Source: Gemmataceae bacterium (lineage in GTDB: Bacteria; Planctomycetota; Planctomycetia; Gemmatales; Gemmataceae). Taken from it: a stretch of 43,295 nt of DNA. The notes beneath the pieces were generated by a model, which did no database searches, was not told where the DNA came from, and saw nothing but the letters and a program-made list of their open reading frames with translations. Made by a program: the position numbers and the translations under genes. Every line of letters begins with the position of its first letter. Within the stretch, counting starts at the first letter, position 1. Location of the stretch: contig JAIEPT010000023.1 in NCBI GenBank assembly GCA_019748295.1, positions 1 through 43,295 on the forward strand, given 5' to 3'. Positions 1 to 9,835 of this stretch are shown one piece after another.

Positions 1-332
1 CGGTGGAAGCGGAAGCATTGAACAGCCCGGCCAGGGATCCGGCGAAGCATGGCACACGCCACACCATGAAACTCAATGACTCTTCAACGCTTTCGGTCGA
101 AGATGCAATATCTTGCCGGAGGGAGAGGGGCCGGGGGTGAGGGCGTGCGACGAGGCGCTGCGCGAGAAACGGCACCCTCACCCCAAGGCTCTCCCGGAGG
201 AAGAGGGAGGTAGACTATCTCCTGCCGCTCGCCCTAGCGATCGTTTCCACGCGTGACGCCGAGAAACCCGCGAGGACGCCCCCTCGACACGTCCCATAGA
301 ATCGAAGGACGCTCTCTCGAAAGGACCGCGAC
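1..332. other. Gene-poor left edge with one palindromic element
   Basis: No gene is supported here. Frame 2 of the plus strand is open from the window edge to a TGA at about position 79 and could be the last 25 codons of an upstream gene, but the piece is too short to recognise. Bases 115-233 are a dispersed palindromic element, listed separately. The 3' part leads into hslV. Confidence 0.4.
115..233. repeat. Dispersed palindromic element, family B
   Basis: The element has a CTCTCCC/GGGAGAG-rich arm at each end, with a CCCTCACCCC and GGGGTGAGGG pair inside, so it is an imperfect palindrome. The centre reads CGAGAAACGGCACCCTCA. One end carries the conserved tail GGTAGACTATCTCCTGCCGC, which recurs in other copies near 7720, 12630, 16090 and 19930. 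It lies about 100 bp upstream of hslV. It encodes no protein that I recognise. Confidence 0.8.
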
Positions 333-869
333 GTGGAAAAGATGCGTTCGACGACGATTCTCGCCGTTCGCCGCAATGGGCAGACCGCCCTCGGCGGCGA
401 CGGACAGGTGACGCTCGGCTCCGTGGTGATGAAGGCCGACGCCAAAAAGATTCGCCGACTGCACGGCGGCAAGGTGGCAGTCGGCTTCGCGGGAGCAAGT
501 GCCGATGCGTTCGCATTGCTCGAACGATTCGAGGCGAAGCTTAAGGACTTTCAGGGAAACGTGCCCCGCGCCGCGACGGAATTGGCCAAGGACTGGCGCA
601 TGGACCGCAATCTGCGCCGGCTGGAAGCCATGATGATCGCCGTGGACAAGGAAAGCTTGCTGCTCGTGAGCGGCACCGGCGACGTGATTCAGCCAACCGA
701 CGGCCTCGCCGCCATTGGTTCCGGTGGTTCCTACGCCCTCGCCGCTGCCCGCGCCTTGGTCGCCCATACCACGTTGGGCGCGGCCGAGATCGTCCGTGCC
801 GCGTTGAGCATCGCCGCGGACTTGTGCATTTACACCAACCGCAATCTGGAAGTGGAGACCGTAGAATAG
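333..869 (+). CDS. hslV: HslV, proteolytic subunit of the HslVU protease
   Basis: HslV forms the double-ring threonine peptidase that HslU feeds with unfolded substrate in the cytoplasm. The protein has 178 residues, normal for the family. The core runs [12 protein letters not shown] with the mature N-terminal threonine at residue 7, followed by GGDGQVTLG and the VMK...KKIRRL lysines that surround the active site in characterised HslV. A GTG start at 333 is chosen because AAGGA lies 7 bases upstream; an ATG at 342 would give a three-residue propeptide instead of six. The gene heads a run hslV, DUF4058 gene, hslU with gaps of about 30 bp, which suggests one transcript. Identification is secure; only the exact start is open. 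Confidence 0.96.
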   Translation: MEKMRSTTILAVRRNGQTALGGDGQVTLGSVVMKADAKKIRRLHGGKVAVGFAGASADAFALLERFEAKLKDFQGNVPRAATELAKDWRMDRNLRRLEAMMIAVDKESLLLVSGTGDVIQPTDGLAAIGSGGSYALAAARALVAHTTLGAAEIVRAALSIAADLCIYTNRNLEVETVE

Positions 870-902
870 CGGTTGGCGCGACTCGAACTTCGGAGGCGAC
901 CG

Positions 903-1727
903 ATGCCCTCACCGTTCCCCGGCATGGACCCCTATCTGGAGGGGCATCTTTGGTCCGGATTTCACAGTGATCTAATCAGCGCAACCAAAGCGTTCTTGAA
1001 CCCCATTCTTGGGCCCAAGTACGTGGCGATGACCGAGAAGTACTTTTTGTTCGATTCCGGCGACGAAGTTGAAATCGCACGCACTCGAGTCGCGCCTGAT
1101 GTGGGCGTAGCAAAGATCCCGGGAAGAACCATGCCAAGCGGTGGTTCCGCGGTTCTGGAATCACATCTGGTCTTGGACGCGATCCTTCCTGAGGAAGTTT
1201 TGCATGCCCAATTGCAGATCAAGGATACGGGGAACATGGATGTTGTTGCCGTGCTGGAATTCTTATCGCCCGTGAACAAACGAGGGCAAGGAAGGCAAGA
1301 GTATCTTGAGAAGCGGACCAAGCTTCTTAGCAGCACATCGCACTTGATTGAGATTGATTTGCTTCGCCGCGGCAAACGCGTTCCAGCCGCAAACACGCTG
1401 CCACCTGCTTCGTACTACGTTTTCCTCAGTCGCGCCCAGCATCGATCGAAAGTCGAGGTTTGGCCTCGGCAACTCGACCAACGATGTCCTTCCATTCCGG
1501 TTCCGCTAGCCAATGGCGATACCGACGTACTCCTGGATCTTCAAGCCGTTTTGACTCAGGCCTATCAGGTGGGAAGCTTCGACCGGTTCGTCGATTATTC
1601 CGACGAACCGGATGTCCCTTTTTCCGAAGAGGAGCGAGAGCGTGCCCGCGAGACGCGTGCCTCCCACCGGGCGCACGCGGGAAAGAGCACAGGCCCTTCG
1701 TCCAAGAAGGGCAAGAAATTGCCATAA
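903..1727 (+). CDS. DUF4058 family protein
   Basis: This 274-residue protein starts with MPSPFPGMDPYLEG, the signature N-terminus of the DUF4058 family, whose function is unknown. Further family-like stretches are RVAPDVGV near residue 70 and VLEFLSPVNKRG near residue 120, followed by a charged C-terminus (about the last 30 residues rich in Arg, Lys, Glu and Ser). No signal peptide or membrane segment is visible, so it is probably cytoplasmic. The ATG at 903 is preceded by GGAGG at a 6-base gap, which decides the start over the upstream TTG in the same frame. It sits between hslV and hslU with 33 and 27 bp gaps. That makes co-transcription with the protease likely, although a functional link is only inference. 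Confidence 0.85.
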   Translation: MPSPFPGMDPYLEGHLWSGFHSDLISATKAFLNPILGPKYVAMTEKYFLFDSGDEVEIARTRVAPDVGVAKIPGRTMPSGGSAVLESHLVLDAILPEEVLHAQLQIKDTGNMDVVAVLEFLSPVNKRGQGRQEYLEKRTKLLSSTSHLIEIDLLRRGKRVPAANTLPPASYYVFLSRAQHRSKVEVWPRQLDQRCPSIPVPLANGDTDVLLDLQAVLTQAYQVGSFDRFVDYSDEPDVPFSEEERERARETRASHRAHAGKSTGPSSKKGKKLP

Positions 1728-1754
1728 ACTTTGCTTACTGTTGGAGTCGTCACC

Positions 1755-3089
<1,335 letters not shown>

Positions 3090-3092
3090 ACC

Positions 3093-3182
3093 GGTTAGCC
3101 GCGACGCGCAGCGGAGCGCGGACTGCGTGCCATGCGACGATTGGGTGCGCGGTCCGCGCTCCGCTGCGCGTCGCGGCTAACC
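3093..3182. repeat. 31-bp perfect inverted repeat between convergent genes
   Basis: The arms at 3093-3123 and 3152-3182 are exact reverse complements (GGTTAGCCGCGACGCGCAGC and onwards) around a 28-base loop. The element fills the whole gap between the hslU stop and the mch stop, which face each other. It would fold into a very stable hairpin in either transcript, so a bidirectional terminator role is plausible. There is no U-tract, so it does not look like a classical intrinsic terminator. Confidence 0.9.
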
Positions 3183-3191
3183 AATGCGTCC

Positions 3192-4142
3192 CTAAGAGGC
3201 GAAAAACGAGCGGTACAACGTCTCCATCTGCGGCTTGCCGAAGGTGAAGCTGCGGCCGCTTTTCAGGTTGCAGAAGACGATCTCCGCGGGGCTGAAGAGC
3301 ATCGGGTCGATCTTGTAGAAATCGCGATCGTATCGCTCGAAAATCGCGGCGAACGGCGATCCGTAATCCGCGGACGCGCTCGACGGAACCTTCGGTCCGA
3401 TCTCTGCGATCTGCGCATCGTCCGCCTGCACCCACAGCACGACCCGGCCGCCGTAAAGGATGGCGTCGTTGGTTCGTCCGATCGCGCCGAGTTCGTCTTT
3501 CGCTACAGGGGGCAGCGGCGCCGATCCCATGCCGGAAACGACCTGGCTTAAGTCGAACTTCAGTTCATGCAGCTTGTGCAGTGCCGTCTCCACGGAACGA
3601 GCGACCACTTGCATGGTCCCCGCCAAACTCGCGGCGGGCGCCGCGCAGAGCGTGATCTTGTTGGCGGGCAGGTCGAGCGATTTCGCCAGGTATTCGATCA
3701 CGGCTTCGTCAGGCAGCTTCCGCGTTTCCAATACGCCGACAGCCGCGGGCGCCTTCTCCCGTCCTTGGATGTCGTCGAACAACGCTTCCTTGCCGTAGGC
3801 GGCACGCATGGGGCCGGAACCCATCGCGAAGTATTTGCCGACCGAGACCTGCCAGCCCGCATACTGGGAAGCCATGCACGCTGCGATGGGTTGATCCGTG
3901 CTGACGACGACCTGCGGACAGGCGATGCCGGCAACATCGCCCGGCACGACGGACGTTTCCCCCAGGCCCGCCATGCAGACGCGAGCGAGCGAAAGCCCCG
4001 CCTGCAATCCGCCCGGCGTGTTGACGCCGCAATCGAGAATGCGAGCGCCGCCGGTGGTCTGCGTTTGGATGTGCAGCGACGCGGCATTGGTCGCCATGTA
4101 ATCGGCGAGCCGCATGGCTCGTTCGTTCAGCGTGAGGGCCAC
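3192..4142 (-). CDS. mch: Methenyltetrahydromethanopterin cyclohydrolase
   Basis: Mch hydrolyses 5,10-methenyl-H4MPT to 5-formyl-H4MPT in the cytoplasm, a step of H4MPT-linked formaldehyde oxidation. The 316-residue product (family about 320) contains TTGGARILDCGVNTPGGLQA near residue 25, ACMASQYAGWQ and the MGSGPMRA stretch near residue 120, then VSGMGSAPLPP and GRTNDAILYGG near residue 230, all recognisable for this family. The frame is open far upstream over the neighbouring ATP-grasp gene, but the true start is GTG at 4142. GGAG lies 7 bases before it and the protein then begins just before LNERAMRLADYM. It follows the ATP-grasp gene by 46 bp on the same strand and is probably co-transcribed with it. 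Confidence 0.93.
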   Translation of the reverse strand: MALTLNERAMRLADYMATNAASLHIQTQTTGGARILDCGVNTPGGLQAGLSLARVCMAGLGETSVVPGDVAGIACPQVVVSTDQPIAACMASQYAGWQVSVGKYFAMGSGPMRAAYGKEALFDDIQGREKAPAAVGVLETRKLPDEAVIEYLAKSLDLPANKITLCAAPAASLAGTMQVVARSVETALHKLHELKFDLSQVVSGMGSAPLPPVAKDELGAIGRTNDAILYGGRVVLWVQADDAQIAEIGPKVPSSASADYGSPFAAIFERYDRDFYKIDPMLFSPAEIVFCNLKSGRSFTFGKPQMETLYRSFFAS

Positions 4143-4188
4143 CGGCAGACTCCGTGTGAAGGGGCGAAGCGAGGCCGATTGTACGTGG

Positions 4189-5367
4189 CTATTTCGCTGC
4201 GGAAAAGAGCCGATCCTCCACGAATGCCGCTTTTTCGCGCAGACGATCCATGCATGCCGCGTGATCGTCCGCCGATGCGAACATCGTGAGGACGGGTTGG
4301 CCCTTCTCGATCCGGTCTCCCGGATGCGGAATGTCGGCATAAGGAACCGCGAGATCATCCAGTGCGTAGTCGAAGGCTTCCATCCACGGCCCGCGCTTCG
4401 GAAACTCGAGCGTTTCCTTCGCGTACAGGATCCCTTTCCCGGCGAACTTCGCGCTGGGCGAGCGACGCATCGGAAGCACATCCGCCGGATCGAACGCCGC
4501 TCGATGATGAACAAGAAACGCATCGCCGCTCGTCCGCTCCAGCACTTCGACTGATGCCGGGTAGCGCGGATTGACTTCGACCATGGAAACTTTGTCGAAC
4601 GCTTCCGCATGGTCGCGAAGGATGAAGTCGATGCCGAACAAGCCGCGCAATTCCGGCGAAAACGCCGACCGAGGCAGCATGCGAGCGGCTTTTTCGAGCA
4701 GTTCGACGACGGCCTGCGAGACAGGCCAGGGGCCGACATTGCCGGCGTAACGAAATCCGCTGCTGCGAAGCCAGGGCGTTCCGATGAGCTGACGCGTGAC
4801 GCCGAGCAGTCGCGGCCGACCCGAGGATGATGCCGCAAACACCGCGGATGCGGGGGCGCCTTCGACATATTTCTGGACTAGATGCGTCTGCGTATCAAAG
4901 GGCTCGCCTGGCTGCACGAAGCGGACGCCATGCCCGGCGGCGCCATGGCGAGGCTTGAGCAGCCAGGTGCAGTCAGGATCGAAATTCGAAATGGACGCGT
5001 CCCAATGGAAAACCGGAATTGGCCAAAGCCCTGCGGTAACGAATCGCGCTCCCATCAGCAGCGGATCGCGAAGGTTGCGCAGGGTCTTCGACTGCATGCC
5101 CCAACGAGGTCGATCGATCGCGTCAAGAATCGACCACTGGTTCTCCAAGCCTCCCAAAAACATGTAGGGCATCCTTGGCAGCTTCGCCAGCTCCGCCGGC
5201 AGCGCCTGGGGATATTGATCCATCGCCATGCGACGGCAGACGCATGCCCGAACGAGATCGCTATCGGCAAAGAGATCGACGCAATGCGGCTGCAACCCGG
5301 CTCGAATCGCCGACGCCGCCGCTGCACGCACACTGGGTCCGACGATCAACAGGTCGGGGTTCATCAT
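4189..5367 (-). CDS. ATP-grasp protein linked to H4MPT C1 metabolism
   Basis: The 392-residue product has an N-terminal Rossmann-like start (LLIVGPSVRAAAASAIRAG) and an ATP-grasp fold. In it, WLLKPRHGAAGHGVRF near residue 140 is the nucleotide-binding loop and GIDFIL...MVEVNPRYPAS near residue 270 is the metal-binding strand. Such ligases join a carboxylate to an amine or thiol using ATP. Uncharacterised ATP-grasp genes are known companions of mch and mtd in bacterial H4MPT gene clusters, and the position just upstream of mch fits this. The substrate is unknown; a step in H4MPT or methanofuran-type cofactor assembly is inferred. The start is uncertain: ATG at 5367, 5364 or 5376 all lack a strong ribosome site. 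Confidence 0.8.
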   Translation of the reverse strand: MMNPDLLIVGPSVRAAAASAIRAGLQPHCVDLFADSDLVRACVCRRMAMDQYPQALPAELAKLPRMPYMFLGGLENQWSILDAIDRPRWGMQSKTLRNLRDPLLMGARFVTAGLWPIPVFHWDASISNFDPDCTWLLKPRHGAAGHGVRFVQPGEPFDTQTHLVQKYVEGAPASAVFAASSSGRPRLLGVTRQLIGTPWLRSSGFRYAGNVGPWPVSQAVVELLEKAARMLPRSAFSPELRGLFGIDFILRDHAEAFDKVSMVEVNPRYPASVEVLERTSGDAFLVHHRAAFDPADVLPMRRSPSAKFAGKGILYAKETLEFPKRGPWMEAFDYALDDLAVPYADIPHPGDRIEKGQPVLTMFASADDHAACMDRLREKAAFVEDRLFSAAK

Positions 5368-5426
5368 GCAGCCCATGAATGCCGGGCATCGAAGATTCGC
5401 AATGGTTGGAACCTTATTCCTAGCAC

Positions 5427-5505
5427 GCTGCGCAAGCAAGTGTTCGCAGGTTCTTGAATGAGGATGATCCATCGCCGGGAACCCGCGAACACCTGCTTGC
5501 GCAGC
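5427..5505. repeat. 27-bp inverted repeat between divergent genes
   Basis: The arms 5427-5453 and 5479-5505 match as reverse complements with two mismatches (GCTGCGCAAGCAAGTGTTCG on the left, CACCTGCTTGCGCAGC on the right). It lies between the starts of the ATP-grasp gene (minus) and the membrane protein gene (plus), where both promoters should be. It may therefore affect 5' leaders, or may simply be another dispersed element. Confidence 0.8.
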
Positions 5506-5553
5506 ATGCGTAGCGGGCAAGATCGAACTGCCCTTGCCTCATAGAATCACCGC

Positions 5554-6561
5554 ATGACGCGCACGAAGCTCGCCAAGCTGCTGATCCGAGTCGCCCTCGC
5601 GGCGCTCGTGCTCTTTTTCGTCGGCCGGCAGTTCTACGCCGCCTTGCAGCGAGACGATCTGCATACGGTCCAATTGAAGCCAGGCTGGCTCGGCGGCTCG
5701 ACGTGCGTCTATCTCTTGGGCCTCGGCTTCTCGATCTGGTATTGGCATCGCCTGCTGCGTGTCTACGGGCAGAAGCCGCGTCCGCTCGCTTCCATTCGCG
5801 GCTATTACCTGGGCAACATCGCGAAGTACGTCCCGGGGAAAATGCTCTCGCTGCTGGTCCGCGGCATGTCGGTGCGTGGGCCGAACGTATCGCTGGGGGC
5901 GGCGATGCTGACGTCCGTCTACGAAGTGCTGACGACGATGGCGTCGGGCGCGATGATCGCCGCGCTCATCCTGGCTTTCAACCCGCCGACGTTTCGACAT
6001 TGGAACTTCCCGATCTCCCCCGCCTTCGCGGGCGCGGCGATTTTGGGCGCATGCCTGCTGCCGCTCGCGCCGGCCGTGTTCAACTTCATGGTGGCGAGGA
6101 CGGCCAAGAAATTCCCCCAGATCCTCTTTCGCGAAGTGCCGAAGATCGATTTCCGCCATCTGCTCGAAGGATTGCTGGCGACGAGTTGCAGTTGGGGCAT
6201 GATGGGGCTGAGCGTATGGATGGGGCTCAACGCCGTGCTCGATGAGCCGTTGCCCTTTTCGCTTTCGCTGTGGGCAAGGCTCGCGGGGGTCAATGGCCTC
6301 TCGTATGTCGGCGGGTTCCTGTTCGTCTTCGTCCCCGGCGGGCTCGGCGTTCGCGAGTACATCCTCAGCGAATCGTTGACCTTCATCGAGCCGGAAGGGC
6401 ATGTCGTCATCGCGGTCATTCTGCTGCGGCTCTCGTGGACGATCGGGGAGTTGCTGATGGCGATCGCCGTCAAGTTCCTGCCGGTGGCTGCCGAACTCGA
6501 GGCGACGACCAGCGAGGAAAGCGTTTCCGGTCCCCCTCTTGTGCACCAAGCCCCACCGTAA
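5554..6561 (+). CDS. Lysylphosphatidylglycerol synthase-type membrane protein
   Basis: The 335-residue protein is strongly hydrophobic, with about seven to eight membrane segments starting at residue 10 (LLIRVALAALVLFFVG). It shows the pattern of the transmembrane flippase-like domain of lysylphosphatidylglycerol synthases: RGYYLGNIAKYVPGK near residue 85 and the FVPGGLGVREYIL motif near residue 265. It lacks the soluble synthase domain, so a lipid-flipping or envelope role is the family-based guess. The last residues (LVHQAPP) and the TAA stop lie inside a palindromic element, so the natural C-terminus seems to have been altered by that insertion. It is divergent from the ATP-grasp gene and upstream of mtdC. 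Confidence 0.85.
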   Translation: MTRTKLAKLLIRVALAALVLFFVGRQFYAALQRDDLHTVQLKPGWLGGSTCVYLLGLGFSIWYWHRLLRVYGQKPRPLASIRGYYLGNIAKYVPGKMLSLLVRGMSVRGPNVSLGAAMLTSVYEVLTTMASGAMIAALILAFNPPTFRHWNFPISPAFAGAAILGACLLPLAPAVFNFMVARTAKKFPQILFREVPKIDFRHLLEGLLATSCSWGMMGLSVWMGLNAVLDEPLPFSLSLWARLAGVNGLSYVGGFLFVFVPGGLGVREYILSESLTFIEPEGHVVIAVILLRLSWTIGELLMAIAVKFLPVAAELEATTSEESVSGPPLVHQAPP

Positions 6562-6639
6562 GCGTAGCGCACGGCGGGGGTCAGGCCGCGGGCGCGATCC
6601 CCAGGGTGCGCTGCGCTTACCCTGGGGCTTGGTGCACAA
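6539..6639. repeat. 34-bp inverted repeat overlapping a gene 3' end
   Basis: The arms 6539-6572 and 6606-6639 are reverse complements with three mismatches and include TTGTGCACCAAGCCCC and GGGGCTTGGTGCACAA. The left arm contains the last seven codons and the stop of the upstream membrane protein gene. The element separates that gene from mtdC. Confidence 0.88.
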
Positions 6640-6731
6640 TGACAAGATCATGCACCGCCTACTCCCCTACCCCCGGTCCCTCTCCCCAAAGAGGAGAGGG
6701 GAGCCGGAGCCGAAACGAAAGGATGATGTTC

Positions 6732-7601
6732 GTGGAAAAGCGCAAGATACTCATCCAGCTCGACAGCGACCCGCAAGCGAGCGTTTTCGACCGCGTGGTG
6801 GCGATCGACGCGGGGGCGGATGAATTGTTCAGCTACGCCGGCGTGAAGCCGGAGCAGGTGCAAGGCCTCGTGCATGGCGCGATCTTCACGCGCAAGGCGA
6901 GCGATCTCAAAAGTACCGCGATTTTCGTCGGCGGCAGCGACGTTGCCATGGGGGAGAAGCTGCTTGCCGAGTGCGTCAAGCACATGGCGCCGCAGTACGG
7001 CCTTCGCGTCTCGGCGATGCTCGATTCCAATGGCGCGAACACGACGGCTGCGGCTGCCGTGCGAGCGGCGGCCCGGCACATGGATTTGAAAGGTGCTGCG
7101 GCACTCGTCTTGGGGGGCACTGGGCCGGTCGGCCAACGCGTCGCTCGCCTCTTGGCTCGCGAAGGAGCGGACGTGCGTGTCGCCTCGCGGCAACAGTCGA
7201 AAGCCGCCGCGGTTTGCCAAGAGATTGCGGGACGTGTGACTGGCGCGAATCTGCAACCGATCGGCGTCTCGTCGCCGCAAGAGTTGTCGTCCGGCCTCAA
7301 AGGGCGAACGCTCGTTATCGCCGCGGGGGCAGCGGGTGTGGTGCTGTTGCCGGAGTCGGCGCGGAGTGCTGCGACGTCGCTGAAGGTCGCGATCGACCTC
7401 AACGCGGTGCCGCCGCTCGGCATCGAAGGCATCGACGTGATGGATAAGGCGAAGGATCAGAACGGCGTGATTTGCTACGGCGCCATCGGCGTGGGCGATA
7501 CGAAGATGAAGGTCCACCGCCTTGCGATTGCGAAGCTCTTCGAGCAAAACGACCACGTGCTGGATGCGGAAGAGATCTATCAGCTCGCGTCGACGCTGTA
7601 G
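6732..7601 (+). CDS. mtdC: Methylene-H4MPT dehydrogenase, MtdC type
   Basis: The enzyme oxidises 5,10-methylene-H4MPT to methenyl-H4MPT with NAD(P)+, the step before Mch. The 289-residue product has SVFDRVVAIDAGADELFSY near residue 18 and MLDSNGANTTAAAA near residue 97, typical of the Mtd family, then the dinucleotide-binding loop GGTGPVGQR at residues 128-136. The C-terminal part has AIGVGDTKMKVHR. The planctomycete class of this enzyme is called MtdC, so I use that symbol; MtdB remains possible without alignment. A GTG start at 6732 is preferred because AAGGA lies 8 bases upstream; ATG at 6723 or 6726 overlaps that site. The TAG stop lies in the first bases of a large palindromic element. 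Confidence 0.88.
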   Translation: MEKRKILIQLDSDPQASVFDRVVAIDAGADELFSYAGVKPEQVQGLVHGAIFTRKASDLKSTAIFVGGSDVAMGEKLLAECVKHMAPQYGLRVSAMLDSNGANTTAAAAVRAAARHMDLKGAAALVLGGTGPVGQRVARLLAREGADVRVASRQQSKAAAVCQEIAGRVTGANLQPIGVSSPQELSSGLKGRTLVIAAGAAGVVLLPESARSAATSLKVAIDLNAVPPLGIEGIDVMDKAKDQNGVICYGAIGVGDTKMKVHRLAIAKLFEQNDHVLDAEEIYQLASTL

Positions 7602-7961
7602 GGAACGCCCTCCGTGGCGTTCCGCAGAACCGGACACGTCCGAGGGACAAAACCAGTTGCGAGGATCTGTCTCCCGCTTGCGGCTTAGCGTTTGCTTAGG
7701 CGAGCGGAGGAGCTAGCTAGTCTACCTCCCTCTCGCTCCGGGAGAGAGTTGGGGTGAGGGTGCCTTTTCTCGCCCAACGCCGCGTCGCACGCCCTCACCC
7801 CCGGCCCCTCTCCCGGAGGGAGAGGGGAGAAATGCAGGCGCCGCTCGCCTTAACTCTCCGGTTCGCTAAGCCGCAAGCGGACGACGGAGTGATGGAATTT
7901 GAAACGAATTCCCTCGAACGCGTCCGGTTCGGCGGAACGCCACGGAGGGCGTTCCCTACAG
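7597..7961. repeat. Compound palindrome, family A outside and B inside
   Basis: This 365-bp element fills the gap between two convergent genes. The outer arms carry CTGTAGGGAACGCCCTCCGT and GGCGTTCCGC on the left and the reverse complement at the right end (to 7961). Inside these are CCGCTTGCGGCTTAGCG and its inverted copy, then a family B element (CTCTC..CCGGGAGAG, GGTTGGGGTGAGGG type) near 7730-7830. The mtdC stop TAG is formed by its first bases, and the DUF1501 stop lies 16 bp beyond its other end. Confidence 0.9.
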
Positions 7962-7977
7962 CGCGGACGGCGCCGGA

Positions 7978-9261
7978 TTACCCCACCACCGCGCGGATCG
8001 CTTCGCCGTCGCGGACGATGGGCGTCGGTTGGCCGTTCGGCGCGGGATACGTTTTGTGCGGATCGATTCCTAGCAAGCCATAGATCGTGCATGCGAAATC
8101 GGCGGGGGTGTGGCTGCGATCGACGACGTAGGCGCCGTTGCGATCGGTAGCTCCATAGACCAATCCGCCAGGAGCGCCGCCCCCCGCGAGAACGATCGAC
8201 ATCGCTTGCGGCCAATGGTCGCGGCCCGCTTGCGCGTTGATCTTGGGCGTTCGGCCGAACTCGCCGAACATCATCACCAGCGTATCGTCGAGCATGCCGC
8301 GAAGGTGCAGGTCGTCGATCAACGCGCTGAAGCAGCGATCGACGACGGGCAGGTTTTCGCGCATGCGCGTGAAGTTGCCGGCATGCGTGTCCCAGCCGAC
8401 CGGTTCGTTGATGGTGACGAATCGCACGCCGCCTTCGATGAGCCGACGGGCAAGCAACAAGCGTTGGCCCAGCTTCGTCCGGCCATAGCGATCACGGACG
8501 GAAGCGGGTTCCTGTTCGATTTCGAAGGCCCGTCGCGTGCTTGCGGAAAGCACGATCTGATGGGCATTGCGTTGGAACTCGTCGAGCCCGCGCAAAAGGT
8601 CGGGCCGTTCGGTCAGTTCGTCGAAGCTGCGGGCGGTCTCTTCGAGATACCGACGGCGCCGTTCGAAGCGGGCCATGTCGATGTCGCGAGGCAATGCCAG
8701 CGAGCGGACGCGGAAGGTTGCGTCATTCGGATCCGCCTGCGTCGCAAACGATTGGCACTCCGCTCCGAGGAAACCCGGCCCCGGACCTTCGCTCGGCTCC
8801 GCGGGAATCGCCACCGCGGTGGGCACGCCCGCAGTCGGGGTAGTCTCCTTCTTGACGACCGCGGACCAAGTCGGATGGAAGATCGTCGGGTTCGGCGGAT
8901 TGCCGCTGCCGAGCATGAACATGCTGCCCGGGTTGTGGTCGGGGATATGGTGATTGACGCCGCGAACGATCGACAGGTGCTTGATCCGCTGCGACGTCAT
9001 CGGCAAAAGTTCGCAGACGGTATAACCTGGCAGATCCGTGCGGATCGGCGAAAACTCGCCGCGCATGTCGCTTGGAGCATCCGGCTTCATGTCCCAAGTA
9101 TCTTGATGGGGCGGCCCGCCCTGCTGCCAAATGAAGATGACGTTTTTCGCCTTCGCCCCCCGCCGGCCGACTTCGGATTCCGCACGGAGCAACGCGGGCA
9201 GCGTTAGCCCTGCAAGGCCAGCGGATCCCAAGCGAAGCATATCTCGACGTGAAATCGTCAC
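7978..9261 (-). CDS. DUF1501 family protein, Tat-exported
   Basis: DUF1501 proteins are abundant, exported planctomycete proteins related in fold to the sulfatase/alkaline phosphatase group; no activity is established. The 427-residue product starts MTISRRDMLRLGSAGLAGL, a twin-arginine signal, followed by NVIFIWQQGGPPHQDTWDMK near residue 40 and HHIPDHNPGSMF near residue 103. The C-terminal half has NEPVGWDTHAGNF, MFGEFGRTPKIN and GRDHWP, all diagnostic. The start is GTG at 9261, overlapping the DUF433 stop by four bases (GTGA), so translation is probably coupled. DUF1501 genes usually sit beside DUF1553 genes; here the partner (10079-12421) is separated by three small genes. Confidence 0.93.
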   Translation of the reverse strand: MTISRRDMLRLGSAGLAGLTLPALLRAESEVGRRGAKAKNVIFIWQQGGPPHQDTWDMKPDAPSDMRGEFSPIRTDLPGYTVCELLPMTSQRIKHLSIVRGVNHHIPDHNPGSMFMLGSGNPPNPTIFHPTWSAVVKKETTPTAGVPTAVAIPAEPSEGPGPGFLGAECQSFATQADPNDATFRVRSLALPRDIDMARFERRRRYLEETARSFDELTERPDLLRGLDEFQRNAHQIVLSASTRRAFEIEQEPASVRDRYGRTKLGQRLLLARRLIEGGVRFVTINEPVGWDTHAGNFTRMRENLPVVDRCFSALIDDLHLRGMLDDTLVMMFGEFGRTPKINAQAGRDHWPQAMSIVLAGGGAPGGLVYGATDRNGAYVVDRSHTPADFACTIYGLLGIDPHKTYPAPNGQPTPIVRDGEAIRAVVG

Positions 9262-9500
9262 AATGTTTCCCCCTTCGTCGGCATAGGCAGAATCAAGAAA
9301 GCACCCAGCGAATCCGCAGCGAACGCAAGTGCTGCTCGAATGCCCTCACGCGTCAATCGCGGATGCGATTCAAGCAACTGCTCTTTGGGTTCGCCTGCCG
9401 CGAGAGTTCGCAGAATCATCTCCACTGCGAGCCGTGTGCCCGCAATGCGTGGTTTTCCCAGCATGACTTTCGGATCGGAGGTGATCGCGGGCGTCGTCAT
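9258..9500 (-). CDS. DUF433 family protein, antitoxin-like
   Basis: The 80-residue protein has the compact DUF433 pattern: ITSDPKVMLGKPRIAGTRLAVEMIL, then a short region AAGEPKEQLLESHPRLTREGIRAALAFA that looks like a winged-helix DNA-binding segment. DUF433 proteins often act as the antitoxin half of toxin-antitoxin pairs. No partner toxin of the PIN type is next to it; instead a ParE-like toxin pair lies 38 bp upstream. The ATG at 9500 gives the usual family length. Its stop overlaps the start of the DUF1501 gene by four bases. Confidence 0.82.
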   Translation of the reverse strand: MTTPAITSDPKVMLGKPRIAGTRLAVEMILRTLAAGEPKEQLLESHPRLTREGIRAALAFAADSLGAFLILPMPTKGETL

Positions 9501-9538
9501 GTTCTTCTGTCTTCGGAAAACGTCAGGTCGCTGATTCC

Positions 9539-9835
9539 TCATTCCCTCGGTTGCCAGATCGAAGGATCGCGGGCAGTATGAAACACAGACACAACAACGA
9601 TTGTCTTAGGTCGCACACGATAATACACGCAGTATGGAAATCTGGGCACTACCGCACGACGAATGTCTCTCACGGCGACCGCGTGCGCCCGTGGCATCTT
9701 CGCAATTTGGTCGAGCACTCTCTGCACTGCATCAGCGAACACCGCACCCAGTCCTTCGCGTTGCTGTGCATACCAATCGCCCGCTGCATCGAACTCCTTT
9801 CGGGCCGCACATCTTAGCAGAATCTGCCAAGTCAT
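9539..9835 (-). CDS. ParE/RelE-family toxin
   Basis: The 98-residue protein reads as a type II toxin of the ParE/RelE superfamily: LLRCAARKEFDAAGDWYAQQ at the N-terminus, VLDQIAKMPRA in the middle, then RRAVVPRFPYCVYYRV and IVVVSVFHTARDP at the end, the usual beta-sheet core. ParE relatives poison gyrase and RelE relatives cut mRNA on the ribosome; the sequence alone does not decide which. Its ATG at 9835 overlaps the stop of the antitoxin gene by four bases, the standard arrangement of an antitoxin-first pair. Confidence 0.88.
   Translation of the reverse strand: MTWQILLRCAARKEFDAAGDWYAQQREGLGAVFADAVQRVLDQIAKMPRAHAVAVRDIRRAVVPRFPYCVYYRVRPKTIVVVSVFHTARDPSIWQPRE

Noticed and set aside
1-79. 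3' end of an upstream plus-strand gene
   Set aside because: An open frame of 25 codons from the edge exists, but it is too short to identify and other frames are open too.
4143-4868. N-terminal extension of the mch frame to 558 codons
   Set aside because: It overlaps the ATP-grasp gene in another frame, is Arg/Ser-rich and unlike any domain, and GTG at 4142 with GGAG upstream gives a normal Mch.
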